DNA of 64,000 nucleotides from Casuarius casuarius (Eukaryota; Chordata; Aves; Casuariiformes; Casuariidae). The DNA lies in contig PTFA01000273.1 of assembly GCA_003342895.1 (NCBI GenBank), forward strand, positions 1,237,121 through 1,301,120, given 5' to 3'. Within the stretch, counting starts at the first letter, position 1. Each line of letters begins with the position of its first letter. The translations under genes and the position numbers were made by a program. This document shows positions 39,791 through 52,600 of the stretch, in pieces. The notes beneath the pieces were generated by a model that worked only from the letters and a program-made list of their open reading frames with translations, did no database searches and was not told where the DNA came from.

Positions 39791-42700
39791 AAGGTAATCA
39801 GATGCAAACTAGATGGACTATAGAAAAATAGATAAAAGGACATTAGAGGAAAAATAGGTAAAGAAAATAAAAAAAAATCAAGAAAAAAATGAGATAAGAA
39901 AGTCTGATATCTACAGCTCTTCAACACAATAAACACTTTATTTTCTTTCTTATAAAAATAATTTATTTTTTTTCTTTTCTTTAATTATTCTGTTTCTCCC
40001 ATCACTATCATTCAATTAACCTACATCTGTCCATTAATGAGACATTTCTTTCCAAGACATTGAAAGTTGTCTTCATTTTAGTTCACATGGATTCTTCAAA
40101 ATCACTTCATTGTCAATTTGTACATCTGTGTGAAGAAACTATTTCCCTCAGTTTCAGCAGTGGAAAGGTTGTTTCATTGAAATGGGCTACCTTTCTATAG
40201 GAGAATAAGGTAGAGAGTGATAAATGTATGGGTGAGGAAGAGACAATGGAGGAGAAAGGAAATAAGGGAGGCAGAAGCAGAGGGTCACTCTCTAGAACTT
40301 CTTTACAAAAGTAGGTGAAAATTGGTAGTGAGAACGTGTTTCGTTCTCCCTCATCAGACGTTCTGGATGGAAGTATTGTGGTGCCATAAAGGGCGATATG
40401 TGTTATGTTCAGTAATTCCTGGTTTGATAAGCCCTGTATGATCAATTAAGAAGTAATTTTCTCTTTCTTGCATTGGACCTTGGTCAGTTCAATAAATTTG
40501 CTTTGTATATATAGTACACGTTAAAAAAGGTCTCTTTTGTGCCACTCCTGTGGCATCATTCACAACTAGAAATGTGAGAAATTTCAGGCTAGGAAGAATA
40601 TCTGATTTTACACTTTGGAACACCTTCACACCAAAAAAAAAAATGCACTGCATAATGGAAATAACTGTGAGCCTGCACTGCGAATTTGAGATTCCAATCC
40701 AAAATTTGGGCATTTTACATCAGAATGTGCAATTCTCAAGCTTCTCTGAACACAAGAGAAGAATGCAAGAGCCCTGTTCAGAGGTATGTTCACCTCATAA
40801 GATTTCAGGCTATTCTGAAAGAAAAAGGGTGGGAAAGAAACTACTTTTCGTTACTGAAGCACTCCAGTTTAGGGAATCAAAACTACCACTGTACAATACT
40901 ACTTCCATTTGAAATAGAGAAATGAGCTGGTAAGAAATGTAGACTTGCTTATATTATCAATTATCAAATTATTATTCAGATATTAAACTGATGCAGAAAA
41001 CAAGTCAAAGCAAAATATATTGCTAGCATCTGTATTTGACTTCAAAAAGGACACTGAGCAGGGTATTTAAATGACAGGAAAACTTGAATTCGCAACATAG
41101 TCAGAAACTGGATAATGTAATCTCCAGAATAAGAACTCCGACAGCACATAGCACTCCTAACCCCATGCTGAGGCTACAGTCCCATATTGACTCAGAGGGA
41201 AGCACAGTTCCCACCAAACTACTAATACCGCTCTCTGCAGCACTTTATGTTCCTTGGAGGTCACCAAACCAAGTAATCAGTCTGAAGCTGTTTAGCTTCT
41301 TAGATTTAACAAGATCAGAGCCCAAGGTAGTCTGACTGCAGGCCATTAGAGAAGCTAATATAGCACACACTGGTGACTTGGGGTTAATTTTATACTTGTC
41401 ATGAGATCTCACCAAGAGTATTCTAAGCATTACTGCAAATTGCTGTACAACAGCTGATTGTTTCCAAGACGAGAAATAAAATTTTGAGATGCTGTGATTC
41501 ACTGCACAGCCTCAGCTGGTACGAAATAAAGTAATATCACCATTGTATATTTACAGATGAGGCATGAAAAGGAAAAATAAAACCAGCCATTTCTTCCTGG
41601 ATTGGTGGTCAAGGCTTCAGTGAAAATTAAAATGGGTTATATGTAAGAATCATAATCAGAGAATATAAGTGTAATTTTTGAGGAATTAATGTATTAAACC
41701 CCCAAATAGTAAAGCTATGTGGGCTATGCAGTACACTATCCTACATTTCTTAATTAAATAAATGTTCTCTGGGTCACTAATTCATTGATGGAATGACTTC
41801 AGGCAGGCGCAGGATCAGAACTTAATTGATTTTTCATAATAAATGCTTCAATTAGACACATTTTAGAAAAAGTGTGATCAACGGATAAGATATTGGGAAA
41901 ACAATGGTCATAGCGGACTTGAAGTTATGAACACAAAGAATTATATGGCTCCACTTATCCTCTTTAAAATTTACAACACAATTATGTGTACATTAATGCT
42001 TTATTAATAAATCTGAAGTAATTTACTCTTGCATGTAATAATTTAACCTCCCATTAAAATTTACTCTGAAGTCTTAGCTAGTAACATGATTTTTGCTAGC
42101 ATTTTAAATGTTGTATGGTATTATATTTTCTTTGACCATTTAATAGAAAAATCAGCTCTTCTTCCTTAAGCTCTGGAAAATTTCACCCTTCATGAAAGAT
42201 CAAAATAATGAAATATTATTTCTTCTGTTTATGTAGGATTATAACTTTTGTTTCTGTGGCTTGATATATGTTTTCTATCACATGTCAGGGTTTCTAAAAA
42301 TACAATGGACTATCATTACTATATCACAAACTAAGGAGATGCCAAAAGTAATAGACACTTTAGCAACAGATGGAAGCAATGGTCTCTCTGAAGACCTTGT
42401 TTTCCAAACACAGAGAAAAGAAGGTACGAAAGACAAAAGTCTGGAACTGAAAGAAAGGAAGGATCCAGGAAAGGCATATACTGCAGTTACTCCCAAACTT
42501 TTGTTTTATACAAATTTGTATGAAGAATAAGGGTTTTAACTTCACAGCAGTGTGTTCATGGAGGAAATTAATGAAGGAATAGCAAGGATAGACTGGCTAA
42601 GCAGGACAAAAAAAAAAAAAAGAAAAGAAAAAAGAGAAAGACATTTAAAAGAGAGGCAAGAAGAAAAGGATAACAAACCTTTCTTTTTTTCACAGACACA

Positions 42701-43455
42701 TTCAATAGCAGAGAAATTCGAGCAGCAGGAGAAGTCAAATGCTAATGTAAGTGTAGATTGAAGAAAGTATAGAATAACTAACGGAAAAAGAAAGGAAAAG
42801 AAGGGAATTAAGTTTGGCTAAGAGACCAAAGTTAGAAGTAATAAAATAAAAAGATGACAAAGGACAAGAAAAAAATCTAAATATATGGAAGACATTAATG
42901 AGAATTTGAGAACGTTTCTATGGATGAATACAACAACATGAAGATTTCAGAAGACCAGAATATGTAAGAGTTCAGGATCCCATGAAGCAAGAGTAGGGCA
43001 AAATACAGGATCACAACCTGGCACTTCAGGAGAGCAGACTTTGGCCTCTTCAGGAGCCTGCTTGGAAGAATCCCATGCGGAACAGTCATAGAGGGAAGAC
43101 GGGTCCAGATCAACTGGATGATATTAGAGGATCACCTCCTACAACCCAATGTGATGTGCAGGAAATCAAGCAAAAGTAGCAGGAGGCCTGCAAGGATGAA
43201 CAAGTTGCTCCTGATCAAACTTGCAGATTAAAAGGAAGTGTTCAAGAGGTGGAAGCAATGACACATGACCTGGTGGGGAAATAGACACTCTGTCTGAGAG
43301 TGCAAGGATGGGGTTAGGAAAGCCAAAACCCATGTGGAGTTGAATATATTGAGCGACATGCAGAGCGAGAAAGGAATCTATAACTACATGAGCAGCAAAA
43401 AGAAGCCTAAGGAAGATGTGGACCGAATGGGACAGGGCACCTGGCCACAAAGGAC

Positions 43456-44820
43456 ATGGAAAAGGATGAGGTACTGAATACTTCTCAGTCTTTACTGGTT
43501 AGACTGGCCTTAAGAAATCCTGGGCCCCTGAGACCAGAGGGGAAGCCTGGAGCAAGGAAGATTTTCCTGAGTGAACAAGGATCAGGCAAGGGAACATTAA
43601 ACAAGCTGGATATGCATGAGTCCATGGTCCCTGATGGGATGCGCCCACAAGTGCTGAGGGAGCTGACCAATGTCATTGCAAGCATGCACTTGATAGTCTT
43701 TGAAAGGTCATGGTGATCAGTAGAGTTTCCTGAGGACTGAAGAAGGCAGATGTTACTCCTGTCTTCACGAAGAGCAAGAAGGACAATCTGGGAAACCACA
43801 GCCTCTTCAACCTCACTTCTATCCATGGGCAGGTAATGGAGCAACTAAATCTGGATTCCACTTCCAAACATATGAAAGACAAGAAGATGATAGGGAGTAG
43901 TCAGCACAGATTAGGAAGGGGAAACGGTGCTTAAGCAACCTGATAACCTTCTGCAATAAAATGACTGGCTTGGTGGATGAGGAGAGAGCAGTGGATGCTG
44001 TATATTTCAGCTTTAGTAAGACTTTTGACACTGTCTCCCACAACATCCTCACAGACAAGCTGATGAAGTACAGACTGGCTAAGTGGAGTGTGAGGTGGGC
44101 TGAAAACTGGCTGAACTGCAGGGTTCAGAGGGTTGTGATGTGGAACAAAGGCCAACCGGAGGCGGGTCACTGGTGGTGCACCCTTGAGTTGCTCCTGGCT
44201 CCAGGACTGTCTAACGTGCTCATTGATGACCTCAGGAATGATGCAGAGGGCACCCGCAGCAAGTCTGCAGGTGATAAAAACTGAGAGGAGATGCTGCGGC
44301 ACCTGATGGTTGTGCTGCCCCTCAGAGGGACTTCAACAGGCTGGAGCAGTGGGCCAGCAGGAGCCTCACCAAGTCCAACAGAGGGAAGTGCCAAGTCCTG
44401 CACCTGGAGAGGAATAACCCCATGCACCAGCACAGGCTGGAGAACGGCTTTGCAAAGAAGGTGTTGGGAGTGCAGGTGGACACCATGTTGACGTTAAGCC
44501 AGCAATGTACCCTTGCAGCAAAGAAGACCAACAGTATCCTGGGCTGCCTCAGGCAGAGAGCTGTCAGCAGGTGGAGGGCAGTGATCCTCCCCCTCTGCTC
44601 GGCACTGCTGAGGCCACATCAGGAGGGCTGGGTCCAGCGCTGGGCTCCCCAGTACAAGGCACGGAGCTACTGGAGCAATCCCAGTGCTGGGCCACAAAGA
44701 TGATTAAGGCTGAGATGTTGGAACATCTCTCGTTGGAGGAGAGGCTGAGAGAGCTGGGACTGTTTAGTCTGGGGAAGAGAAGGTTCAGGTGGATCTTACC
44801 AGTGTTTATAAAAATCTGAG
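43456..44820 (+). pseudogene. CR1 ORF2 reverse transcriptase remnant
   Basis: Three frames together cover the RT. At 43456-43716 the frame includes NKLDMHESMVPDGMRPQVLR, the family's 'K(S)MGPDGIHPRVLRELA' region. At 43961-44284 it reads AVDAVYFSFSKTFDTVSHNI and then ENWLN and QRVVM, the palm region. Here the first catalytic aspartate position ('LDFSKAFD') is serine. The second catalytic box, normally FADD, reads SAGD near 44266 and is followed by a stop at 44282. At 44422-44819, with a further frame shift, the thumb and C-terminal region survives (LAAKKTNSILGCLRQRAVS; TKMIKAEMLEHLSLEERLRE). Loss of both catalytic boxes plus frameshifts means no activity. Confidence 0.85.
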
Positions 44821-45103
44821 GAGAGGGTGTAAAGAAGATGGAGCCAGACCCTTCTCAGTGCTGTCCAGTGACAGGATGAGAAGCAATGACAAGACAAAAA
44901 GCAATGAACACAGACTGAACCACAGGCATTCTGTCTGAATATAAGAAAACCCTTCTTCACTGTGAGGGTGATTAACAGTAGCAGGTTGCCCAGAGAAGTT
45001 GTGGAGTCTCCATCTTTGGAGTTATTCAAAACCCGACTGGACAAGCTGCTTGAGCAAGGGGATTGGACCAGATGACCTCCAGAGGTCCCTGCCAACCTCA
45101 ACT

Positions 45104-45137
45104 ATTCTGTGATTCTGTAATTCTTGTAATTCTGTGA
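45104..45137 (+). repeat. CR1 3'-terminal short tandem repeat
   Basis: ATTCTGTGATTCTGT followed by AATTCTTGTAATTCTGTGA is the degenerate tandem of about 8 bases that ends CR1 elements in place of poly-A. It is where reverse transcription starts in this family. It fixes the 3' boundary and plus-strand orientation of the element. Confidence 0.9.
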
Positions 45138-45138
45138 A

Positions 45139-48100
45139 AAGGATGGCAAGGTTGAAGTCAACGAAATTGCTGGTGGGAAATTAGAGGAGGAAAATGAATA
45201 CAATAGTACAATAATATACATACAATTAGATAGATGCTTGTGAATGCCCACAAGAAAGGTTTGAAATTGAAACTTCTTAGCTCCATACATTAATATCTCA
45301 ACAAACTACTAATCAGGTAAAAACTGTTATAGATTGAATATGCACTAATACATACAGAAACAGGACCTTATTTTTAATGATGTATTCAAAAATAGATGGA
45401 ATGTATATTAAAACTTCTACTCCATTAACAACAATAAGCTGGTCAAAAAGAGCTTTACATGACTTTGAACCCCAGACATATGGCAGGGAACAGTGTTCAA
45501 GGACCCCTATGCCTGGATTCAGAAATGAACTGGCAGTACATAAGGTCCAGAGACAGCTGCTGCATTGTCTAAGGGAGGGTTGTGCAAACAGTCTTTGGGT
45601 GCTGTTGAAAACAAACACATTCGGTCAGACTTTTTTCCTGTTGAAGTGTGGTATTCATGTCAGCTATTAAATAGACTCTCCTAACTAGTCCATTGTAAAA
45701 GTCTGTTTAGATTTGTTAATGACATATTTTTGTGTAAAGGATCATTATTTTTTATGTGGCAATATCAGTGCTGGCTTCCCAGGATTTCTTCTTGGAGTGA
45801 AGCCTTAGTTATGTTACACACAAACAACAAGTAAATATAAAAATATAAAAATAGTGTGTAAGCAAACTCTGATGAATCAGAAATTTGGCAGATATTCTTT
45901 ATGAATTTTTCTCCTGAGATAACTGACATAGAAATTTTATAAAATTCTGTAAAAAAAAGGAAATATTATGTGTAATGCTTCTGAACTTAGTGTTTCCTTA
46001 GAATCATTTCTGTTGTGCTGAAGACTTCAGCCCAAAGTGATGATAAACATACACTACATCCTGATTTTGGTTTTTGTATTAGAACATAAAGCAAACAAAC
46101 AAATAAAAAAACCCCACATGATTGTGTTGGCGTTTCGTTTACAAGATTTTGAGCAGGAATGTTACATAATACAAGACTAATGGGATGGAATTAAGAGCAA
46201 GCTGAGTATCAGGTATTAGGCTGTGGAAAATCTAGTTGTCTAACAGTCTTATTTTGAAGAATTACAAATTGTTCTGGAATATGAACTTCAAAAGGTGTAA
46301 CTAAGAAAATACTTATGAAAACCATAACTTCAGTCATAGGATGCATGCTAGGTATAATCTGAGCCCTGATACTAAAGCTGAAGTACCCATGGCTGTGAGA
46401 TTTGACAGGTTGTGTCACTTATATTTCCATTCCTAAATGAAATGCAGGAAAGTGAGCCTTTCTTTGACTTGCTCATCATTAGAGTTACTGCTTGGGAAAT
46501 CAAAGTTTAAGCCCCAACTCTGATAAATATTTAACTGCTAATTAGGTCAGCTCCAACAGAAGAAACAGAAAATGCCGTAGCAGAGCAGCTAGTAGTGGAT
46601 AGAGCACTTACTAGGAATACAGGAGATTCAGGTTACCATGGTTTGAAAGAACCAAAGTAGGGATATGGATTTTCATTTTGCATAGCGTGCAAATGTACTT
46701 TAATTAGTGGGACAACGACAACTCTAAGACAGACCTTTCAAGTTGTTAATGTTGAAGCTGTACTGCTTGTTATTTTTTTTCTCATTTTGACTAAAATACC
46801 CCATTTTATCTAAGCCAGTATGACTGTTCCATCTTTCCTTATGAAAGGATGAGTAATTTTTGAGTAAGGAAAATAATATTTTTCTTGTCTGTTAAGAATC
46901 TTTCATACCTCAGGAAATCAGGATAAAAAAAAACCCATTACTGAAATGAAAACTGTGCTTTCAGAATGTGAGATGAGGTCATTAAGAAAATGATGTCACC
47001 AAGAGATGAAGAGTAAAAATCAAGAAAGAAAATTTCCAAAGAGTTGGGGAGAAAGGATCAAATACTTAAATACTACTTAGTAATGTTAAAGGCCTAGATT
47101 CACCCCATCTACCATCAGACATCTAATGAAGGTGCTTAGGATTATAGACTGAAGCTAACATCTGGGCCACATTTAACAGAGAAAAGCTCAGAACTAGCAC
47201 TGCTGCATTCTTTGCAGTGTGTGTCCACTAAATGAAAAGATAAATATGAAAATGTGGAGATGACAAACAATTAATTATGTTGTTCAGTCTTCTCTGAGAT
47301 TTTGAGGAACTCCAGTGATGCAGCTAGGCAACAATGCGGCAGATTTTGATGCTGCTGATAATTCTGTTGACACATACTTGATTTTTATAGAACAAAATCT
47401 TTTTCCTAACTAACTGTAAAGATTGACGAACTATGCCATAGATAATCAGTCAAATGCTGTATTTTCAATCTTTAATTTCTCTCTAAAAATTTGAATACAT
47501 TTTTGCCAGCCTTTTTCATCCTGAAAAAATTAAGTCATCAGTTAGAAGGATAACATTAGGATAGCCATAAAAGCTTGATTACACCCTGAGAGTGTGCATT
47601 ACAAAGAAATAAGCATTATGACACTCTTTCACATTACTTCTAAGCTGTGAGGAAGTTTAATTTGCCCACACGAAATCTGCTGCGTTAGATGAAGTAAGTA
47701 CACTGCATGTGAAGAGAACAGGATTTAATTTTATATAACAGCTTTTATAACGAAAGCATACAAAATAATAAAAAGGTGAGCTGCTATCTTCTGGTTGCAG
47801 CCATTACATACTCATTCTGGAAATCTGAAACTAGCATTTTTTTTTCCTCTCAAAGAGAGAATGATAAATGGCACCATCACACATAATTAACAAAAATAAC
47901 CATATTCATATTCTATTTGGAGAGTCACGATTCATTTTTTTGCTGAAATATAAGACTTCTGTTATATGGCATTATAGGATTAAGCTTTGGTCTGAGTTTA
48001 AAATGTGATCAAAGATTTGAATTTGTAGATTTCCTGTTTAAGAAAAAAAAATGTGAAATTCTACTGCATCTTGACTGAAAGACGGTCTCTGTTTTTCTGT

Positions 48101-48300
48101 AACCCTTATTAACCTTATTTACTAAGTATGTCAATACCTGATCAACATTTTAATATTTCTACACAATATGTATAATAATTTTGAATTTATTTGAGAAAAA
48201 AAATCATTTCCTTGATGAAGTTGGTAGAAATAGAATGATTTTTTGAGCATCTCTCCTATTATATAAAAATCATAAAACTTGTGCTTCAAGAGTTGGGCAT
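45139..48300. other. AT-rich unique sequence, no supported gene
   Basis: No gene supported apart from the SINE fragment at 46586-46645. Overlapping opposite-strand frames at 45313-45670 (about 100 codons each) have no motif. The stretch 45430-45620 is less AT-rich than its surroundings, but I recognise no element in it. Confidence 0.5.
46586..46645 (+). repeat. MIR-like SINE head (tRNA-derived promoter region)
   Basis: AGCTAGTAGTGGATAGAGCA followed by CTTACTAGGAATACAGGAGA and TTCAGGTTACC parallels the tRNA-derived head of MIR-type SINEs, 'TAGTGGTTAGAGCAC...GGAGACCTGGGTTCAA'. The A-box-like part (AGTAGTGG) is clear. The B box (GGTTCAA) is decayed to GGTTACC, so internal RNA polymerase III promotion is not expected. 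Only the head is visible. The tail was not found. Confidence 0.55.
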
Positions 48301-48322
48301 GAATTTCCCTCTCTGTTTGGCC

Positions 48323-48894
48323 CTAGAATGATAACATTTGATTTTGCCCAAAAAGGGGATTTCCTGACAGAGAATTGATAAGAATATCCCTAACTTTCCT
48401 CCATGTCACTTGCAAGACAGAAAAAATAAAAGAATAGGGCAATTTTTCTATAAATAGGAAATATGTCCAAGTTGTTACTCTAGTGTGAGCCTCCCCACAT
48501 TGTGCTGTGTTGTTTGGAGCCACCATGGCCTCTTTGCAAGAACTCAGGGTTTTTAACAGCAAACTCTGGGCTGCTTTCTTCAGTGTTTGCAGTTTATCAC
48601 CCCTCCTGCTGAATAGAGGGAAATGGCGATACATTTGTATTGCTCCAAGCCTTTGATCCTCTACACAGTTGAAATGCTGGAGTGACATTTTCGCCACAGA
48701 GTATATTGTGTTGAATAATTACCTGCAGAAATCATGATCCCTTTTATGATTTCCTTCACTTGAAACACCATTCTCAGAAGAAGAGAATTAGACTGAGTGG
48801 ACCTGGTGACTCCTAATGACTCCACAGCATATGCTATGGTGGTAGGATGTTTCTGGCATAGGCCAAGTAGCACTTTAAAGACATTTGTGAACAC
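48323..48894 (-). other. Overlapping minus-strand open frames of unknown nature
   Basis: Two open frames on the minus strand, 48661-48894 (77 codons) and 48323-48697 (124 codons), overlap by 37 bases in different phases and together leave about 570 bases free of a full stop barrier. The first contains KVLLGLCQKHPTTIAYAVES and the second TLKKAAQSLLLKTLSSCKEA. I recognise neither, and no signal peptide, domain or clear splice pair stands out. A frameshifted old coding remnant or a chance run of open sequence are both possible. Chance is the default. Confidence 0.2.
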
Positions 48895-49560
48895 GAGGAT
48901 TTAATCAGAAATAATAATTTCTTATTTTGTATGAACTTCAGTGAAAGAAATCTAAAGTATTCAAGGGGAGATTTGTGCACTCAGAGGAAAGATGAAATTC
49001 CAGTCAGAAAAAAAAATTCATAATGAAGTAAACCATGTAATGAAGTCAACAGCTATATGACTTAGTAAAACAAACTTGGGAGTTGAGAAGAAAAAAAATT
49101 ATACTAAAGCAATCACATACTAATTAATAGAAGAGAATTGTATGAATCATAGGCAGTGTATTACCATAATAATTACAAAAAAGCACTAATCTCGTTAACC
49201 CAACCTGTAACATGATCATCAGCTCACATGAATTAGTGATGTCTGCTCCTCATACGGTAGAGGAAAATAAAACTCATATGAAAACACTGATTATTCCCAA
49301 AGCAATGAAAACGGCATGGATATTACATAGTGTTTTTTCACTATTTTTAAGGGAAGAATTCTCCTGTCTTCTAACAGGGGATTAGGAAATGAGACTTGAA
49401 TAGTATTTGCCATGGTATCATCTTAATCTCATCTACTAGGATCTACTTCATTGTGGTTATTTTTAATCATTGTTTTTTCTTTATTTACAGTGAATAGCAA
49501 ATGCTTTATATAATTTTTATTTGATTTCCTAATGCCTTGCTGCTGAACCTGTTTCTCTAG

Positions 49561-49688
49561 GGAGCCTCCGAGCTGACTGTGCTCCTCACAGCACTGCGTG
49601 TGGCGGACCCACCTGCTGCACAGCTTCGCCCCAGAGGTCTCAGGGGCGCTGATGTCAAAGTGAAAAACAGAAGGAAATGCATTCATTA
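49561..49688 (+). other. CpG-dense block, candidate exon
   Basis: About 100 bases (49561-49656) with G+C near 65% and at least five CpG sites sit abruptly in AT-rich DNA. On the plus strand the block follows a good splice-acceptor-like context (CTGAACCTGTTTCTCTAG, then GG). From there one frame is open to a TAA near 49688 and begins GASELTVLLTALRVADPP. The opposite strand is open too (49429-49686). The best in-block GT near 49659 (AAA/GTGAAA) is a weak donor, so if it is an exon it may be terminal. It resembles no repeat I know. A small insertion of another element is an equally good explanation. Confidence 0.3.
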
Positions 49689-52600
49689 AACACGGTAACA
49701 GGGAAAAAAGGAGGCAGCTTAAACCATACCTAGCTAGCTTTTGGTTTCAGCTGTGTTTTCAAGGTATTCATCTGTTACTGGAAAGAACAACTCAGATTAA
49801 ATTAAGCATTTGTTGCAGCAAAGTGGAAGTCAATGCTAGGAAGTGTAGGAAAATCTGGCATTTACCTTAGAAATCTGGCATCTACCCCAACATTCCTACC
49901 GCAGATTTTTACAAATAAATGACAGGAATATGAGAAAATAATAATACGAGAAAATAATAATATGAGAAAATAATAATCCTAATACCTCCTGCTGTGATTT
50001 TACTTGCCCATTTAAAAATTAATAAAAATAAATAAGAGATGATCAGGATCAGATTTGTTTAAAAATAATTAGAAGTGATAGTGTATTTTTATAATACTAT
50101 GAAAAATTGATCCTATTTTTTCTTTTTGGCTACAAAAAGCAGCAAGACTCACATTTATTTAAGTTTGACCATATTATACACAGAGGAACAAAGATAAACT
50201 TTATAGCCTTTATACGTGTATATATATAAATATACATATATGTCAGATAACATAACATTCATGGTTACTGACTTTACCCATTTTTGTACCTTTTTTATTG
50301 CCCCCTGAAATTACACATTTCTAAGCAACTGTTTTACAGTGAAAAGGAGAGTAAAATGGAGAATATTTAAGGAAAATAGCCCATTACTTTTTGGTAGTCT
50401 TTGTTGCCCAGAGTTAGAAAAGTAAATTTTATTTTTTTAATCATTATCATAAGATACTAAAATTACAACTTTTTGGTGAATATGAAAGTGAAGTAGGAAA
50501 GTTGCTAGTCTACCTGTGGCTCTCATTTGTTTGACTTTTTCAAAACAAATAGTCTGATTTGACAGCAGCCTAGTGAAGAGCATTGAATATGTGACTGGAA
50601 AATGCTTTCCTGCTTTGAAAATAAATGTCTCTGTTCCACCTGAATGTTTATTTTTCATAAATGTCTTGACATTCATCTTGCAGTGGGAGACCATTATCCA
50701 GTGACAATGTTCAATTCCTTTTGACATTATCTCTTAAGTAAAATAGTAACTACAAGAATAAAAGAGCAGTAGACTGAAATAGTGCTTTTCTGTGTGAGAT
50801 GGGTGAACAAATACAATATCTGGAATTCATTTTCTCTATTATAATCCATTATGAAAAAAAAATACAAAAAATCACAAATTAGTTAAAAAATTAGTTAAAA
50901 ATCTTGTAATAAGGCTTAAAAAGAGGCATAAAGATATGCAAGCAAATAAAAAGTGACTATTTAACTTGAGTGACTGCTTTTTTGGAGTTTGCCTGTTACA
51001 AGCTGTAATAATTTTCAATTATATTCTTCTAGAAGTATAAGAAAGTCCTTTATTAAAGTCCTTTATTAAAGATCCTCACTATTATTCAATGGCATTAATA
51101 AAGTGTTCTCTGTTTCACTGGTCAAATTCTTAATCAATATTAATTCATTCTTTTTATTTATCAATATCATTATTTCATATTTTTGGTCAGTTGGCTTCTG
51201 GAAAATGCTTCTTGTTTTAGAAGGGTACTAAAAGCCTAATTTTATATTCTGTAAAAATTTTATATTTCCTGTACCTAGCCATGACAAAAAGGAATGCAGT
51301 GAACATGAACAACTCAAAAGTTAATGGTTTACCACTGTACATTTAGAGGGTAAAATTTACAAGCTGAAGTTTTCTAACCTCCCTCAGCTATGAAAAAAAC
51401 ACTAATGATGAAAAACAATAACAACAACAAAAACTCAACCAAGCAACCAAACAAAAAAAACAGCCTGAGAAAACACAGCTCAATATCTGTGTGTTGCAGG
51501 GCTGAACAAAACAGATATGCCACAGGAGCTGCGTGAAAGTAACTGATACCACTGGATGCTAGAGGTAAGGACTTACAAGGACTGTAAAGAAAGCTATTCC
51601 CTGCCACATAACTGTCAATCATAACGAAGACTTTAGCTAATTTATCAAGGGGGCTTGGGAACCCTACTTTTTATATCAACTCAGTAAGCATTAGCAAATT
51701 ATTTAAAGTCTTTGGAGATGTGCTCAGGTGGCTCTTGCTGTTCCATCCAAACAACTCCAATTAATTTAAGATTTTGTAGTCTGGTGGACAGGCAGACTGC
51801 CTCCCTCATATGCTAAATGCAATATAAATGGTTGTTCTGGCACTAACATTTCTTGACTTCTCACTGAGATGTTTTGTCGTTTTCAACTAACAAACAATTT
51901 AAAGTAGTCTCTTAAAAGTCTACTTATTTGTTCTTCATGGTAGGATAAAATGTCTTTTTTCTTTCTTTATACTGTACCACTAGATCAGAATTCAAATGAA
52001 ATAAGGGAGCTGCCATAAGGCATAAGGAGGCCCTAGAAAATACTTCTCTGTTGACCTTTTTCAACTAATGTGAAGCAAAGTAGTATCAAGAGAGTACATG
52101 GAGGGAGAACTTTTGAGGAGAGTGTTTCTACAGGAGCTGCTTTCCCCATGGCCAAGCACTGCATATGCAGGCAGTGGGGAGATGCACTGTGGCAAGTGGG
52201 GGTCTGGGGATCGAGCAGAAACAGCCGAGCCTCCAGGTGCAAAGAAATCTGTTGCTCGCTCTTATTCGTCATGGCTCTTAGAGAACTATTTCAACCTTAG
52301 AGCTACTTCATTTTCAGTATCAAGCAGGCCAGCGTAGAGCCTCTTACAGCTCCCCTGTGAATATTGATTCATTGGTCCAGAATTTCTAGGCTCTGGCTTG
52401 TTTGCTCAGTTTTACTTTGACTTTTAAAGCTCACAGATGGACTGAACTTTCCAACTTTCCTTTGGGTTGCCATTGGTTAATGAAATTTTCAGACTTTCTA
52501 GCTAAACTACTCTCATGCTTATGGCAAATTCTTACTTCTCAGTCAGAAATGGGGAGTTAAGACAGTAAGAGCCAAGAGGTATCTCTCTTCTTGTCCCAAA

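Larger units (their letters stand above)
35081..42949. other. AT-rich unique sequence, no supported gene
   Basis: No gene supported. Open frames up to 120 codons (40550-40912, plus; 40113-40445, minus) show no domain and overlap each other on opposite strands. Holds a 19-base A run at 38661-38679, an (AAT)6 run at 39773-39790 and a purine-rich patch at 42605-42670. Confidence 0.55.
42950..45138 (+). mobile_element. CR1 LINE, 5'-truncated with intact 3' end
   Basis: The largest CR1 copy here, about 2.2 kb. It starts near GTTCAGGATCCCATG, which fits the 'MVEFRIL' point just after the endonuclease, and runs through the linker (GGAGAGCAGACTTTGGCCTC, ATGAACAAGTTGCTCCTG), reverse transcriptase and tail. 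The 3' end is the family's hallmark: GGACCAGATGACCTCCAGAG, GTCCCTGCCAACCTCAACT, then short ATTCTGTG-type repeats. The 5' truncation is usual for CR1, which copies by target-primed reverse transcription. No target-site duplication is obvious, which is also usual. Frame changes and substitutions show the copy is inactive. Confidence 0.92.

Noticed and set aside
43485..44302. Minus-strand open frames of 119-123 codons
   Set aside because: They are antisense to the plus-strand CR1 reverse transcriptase, whose landmarks are clear on the other strand.
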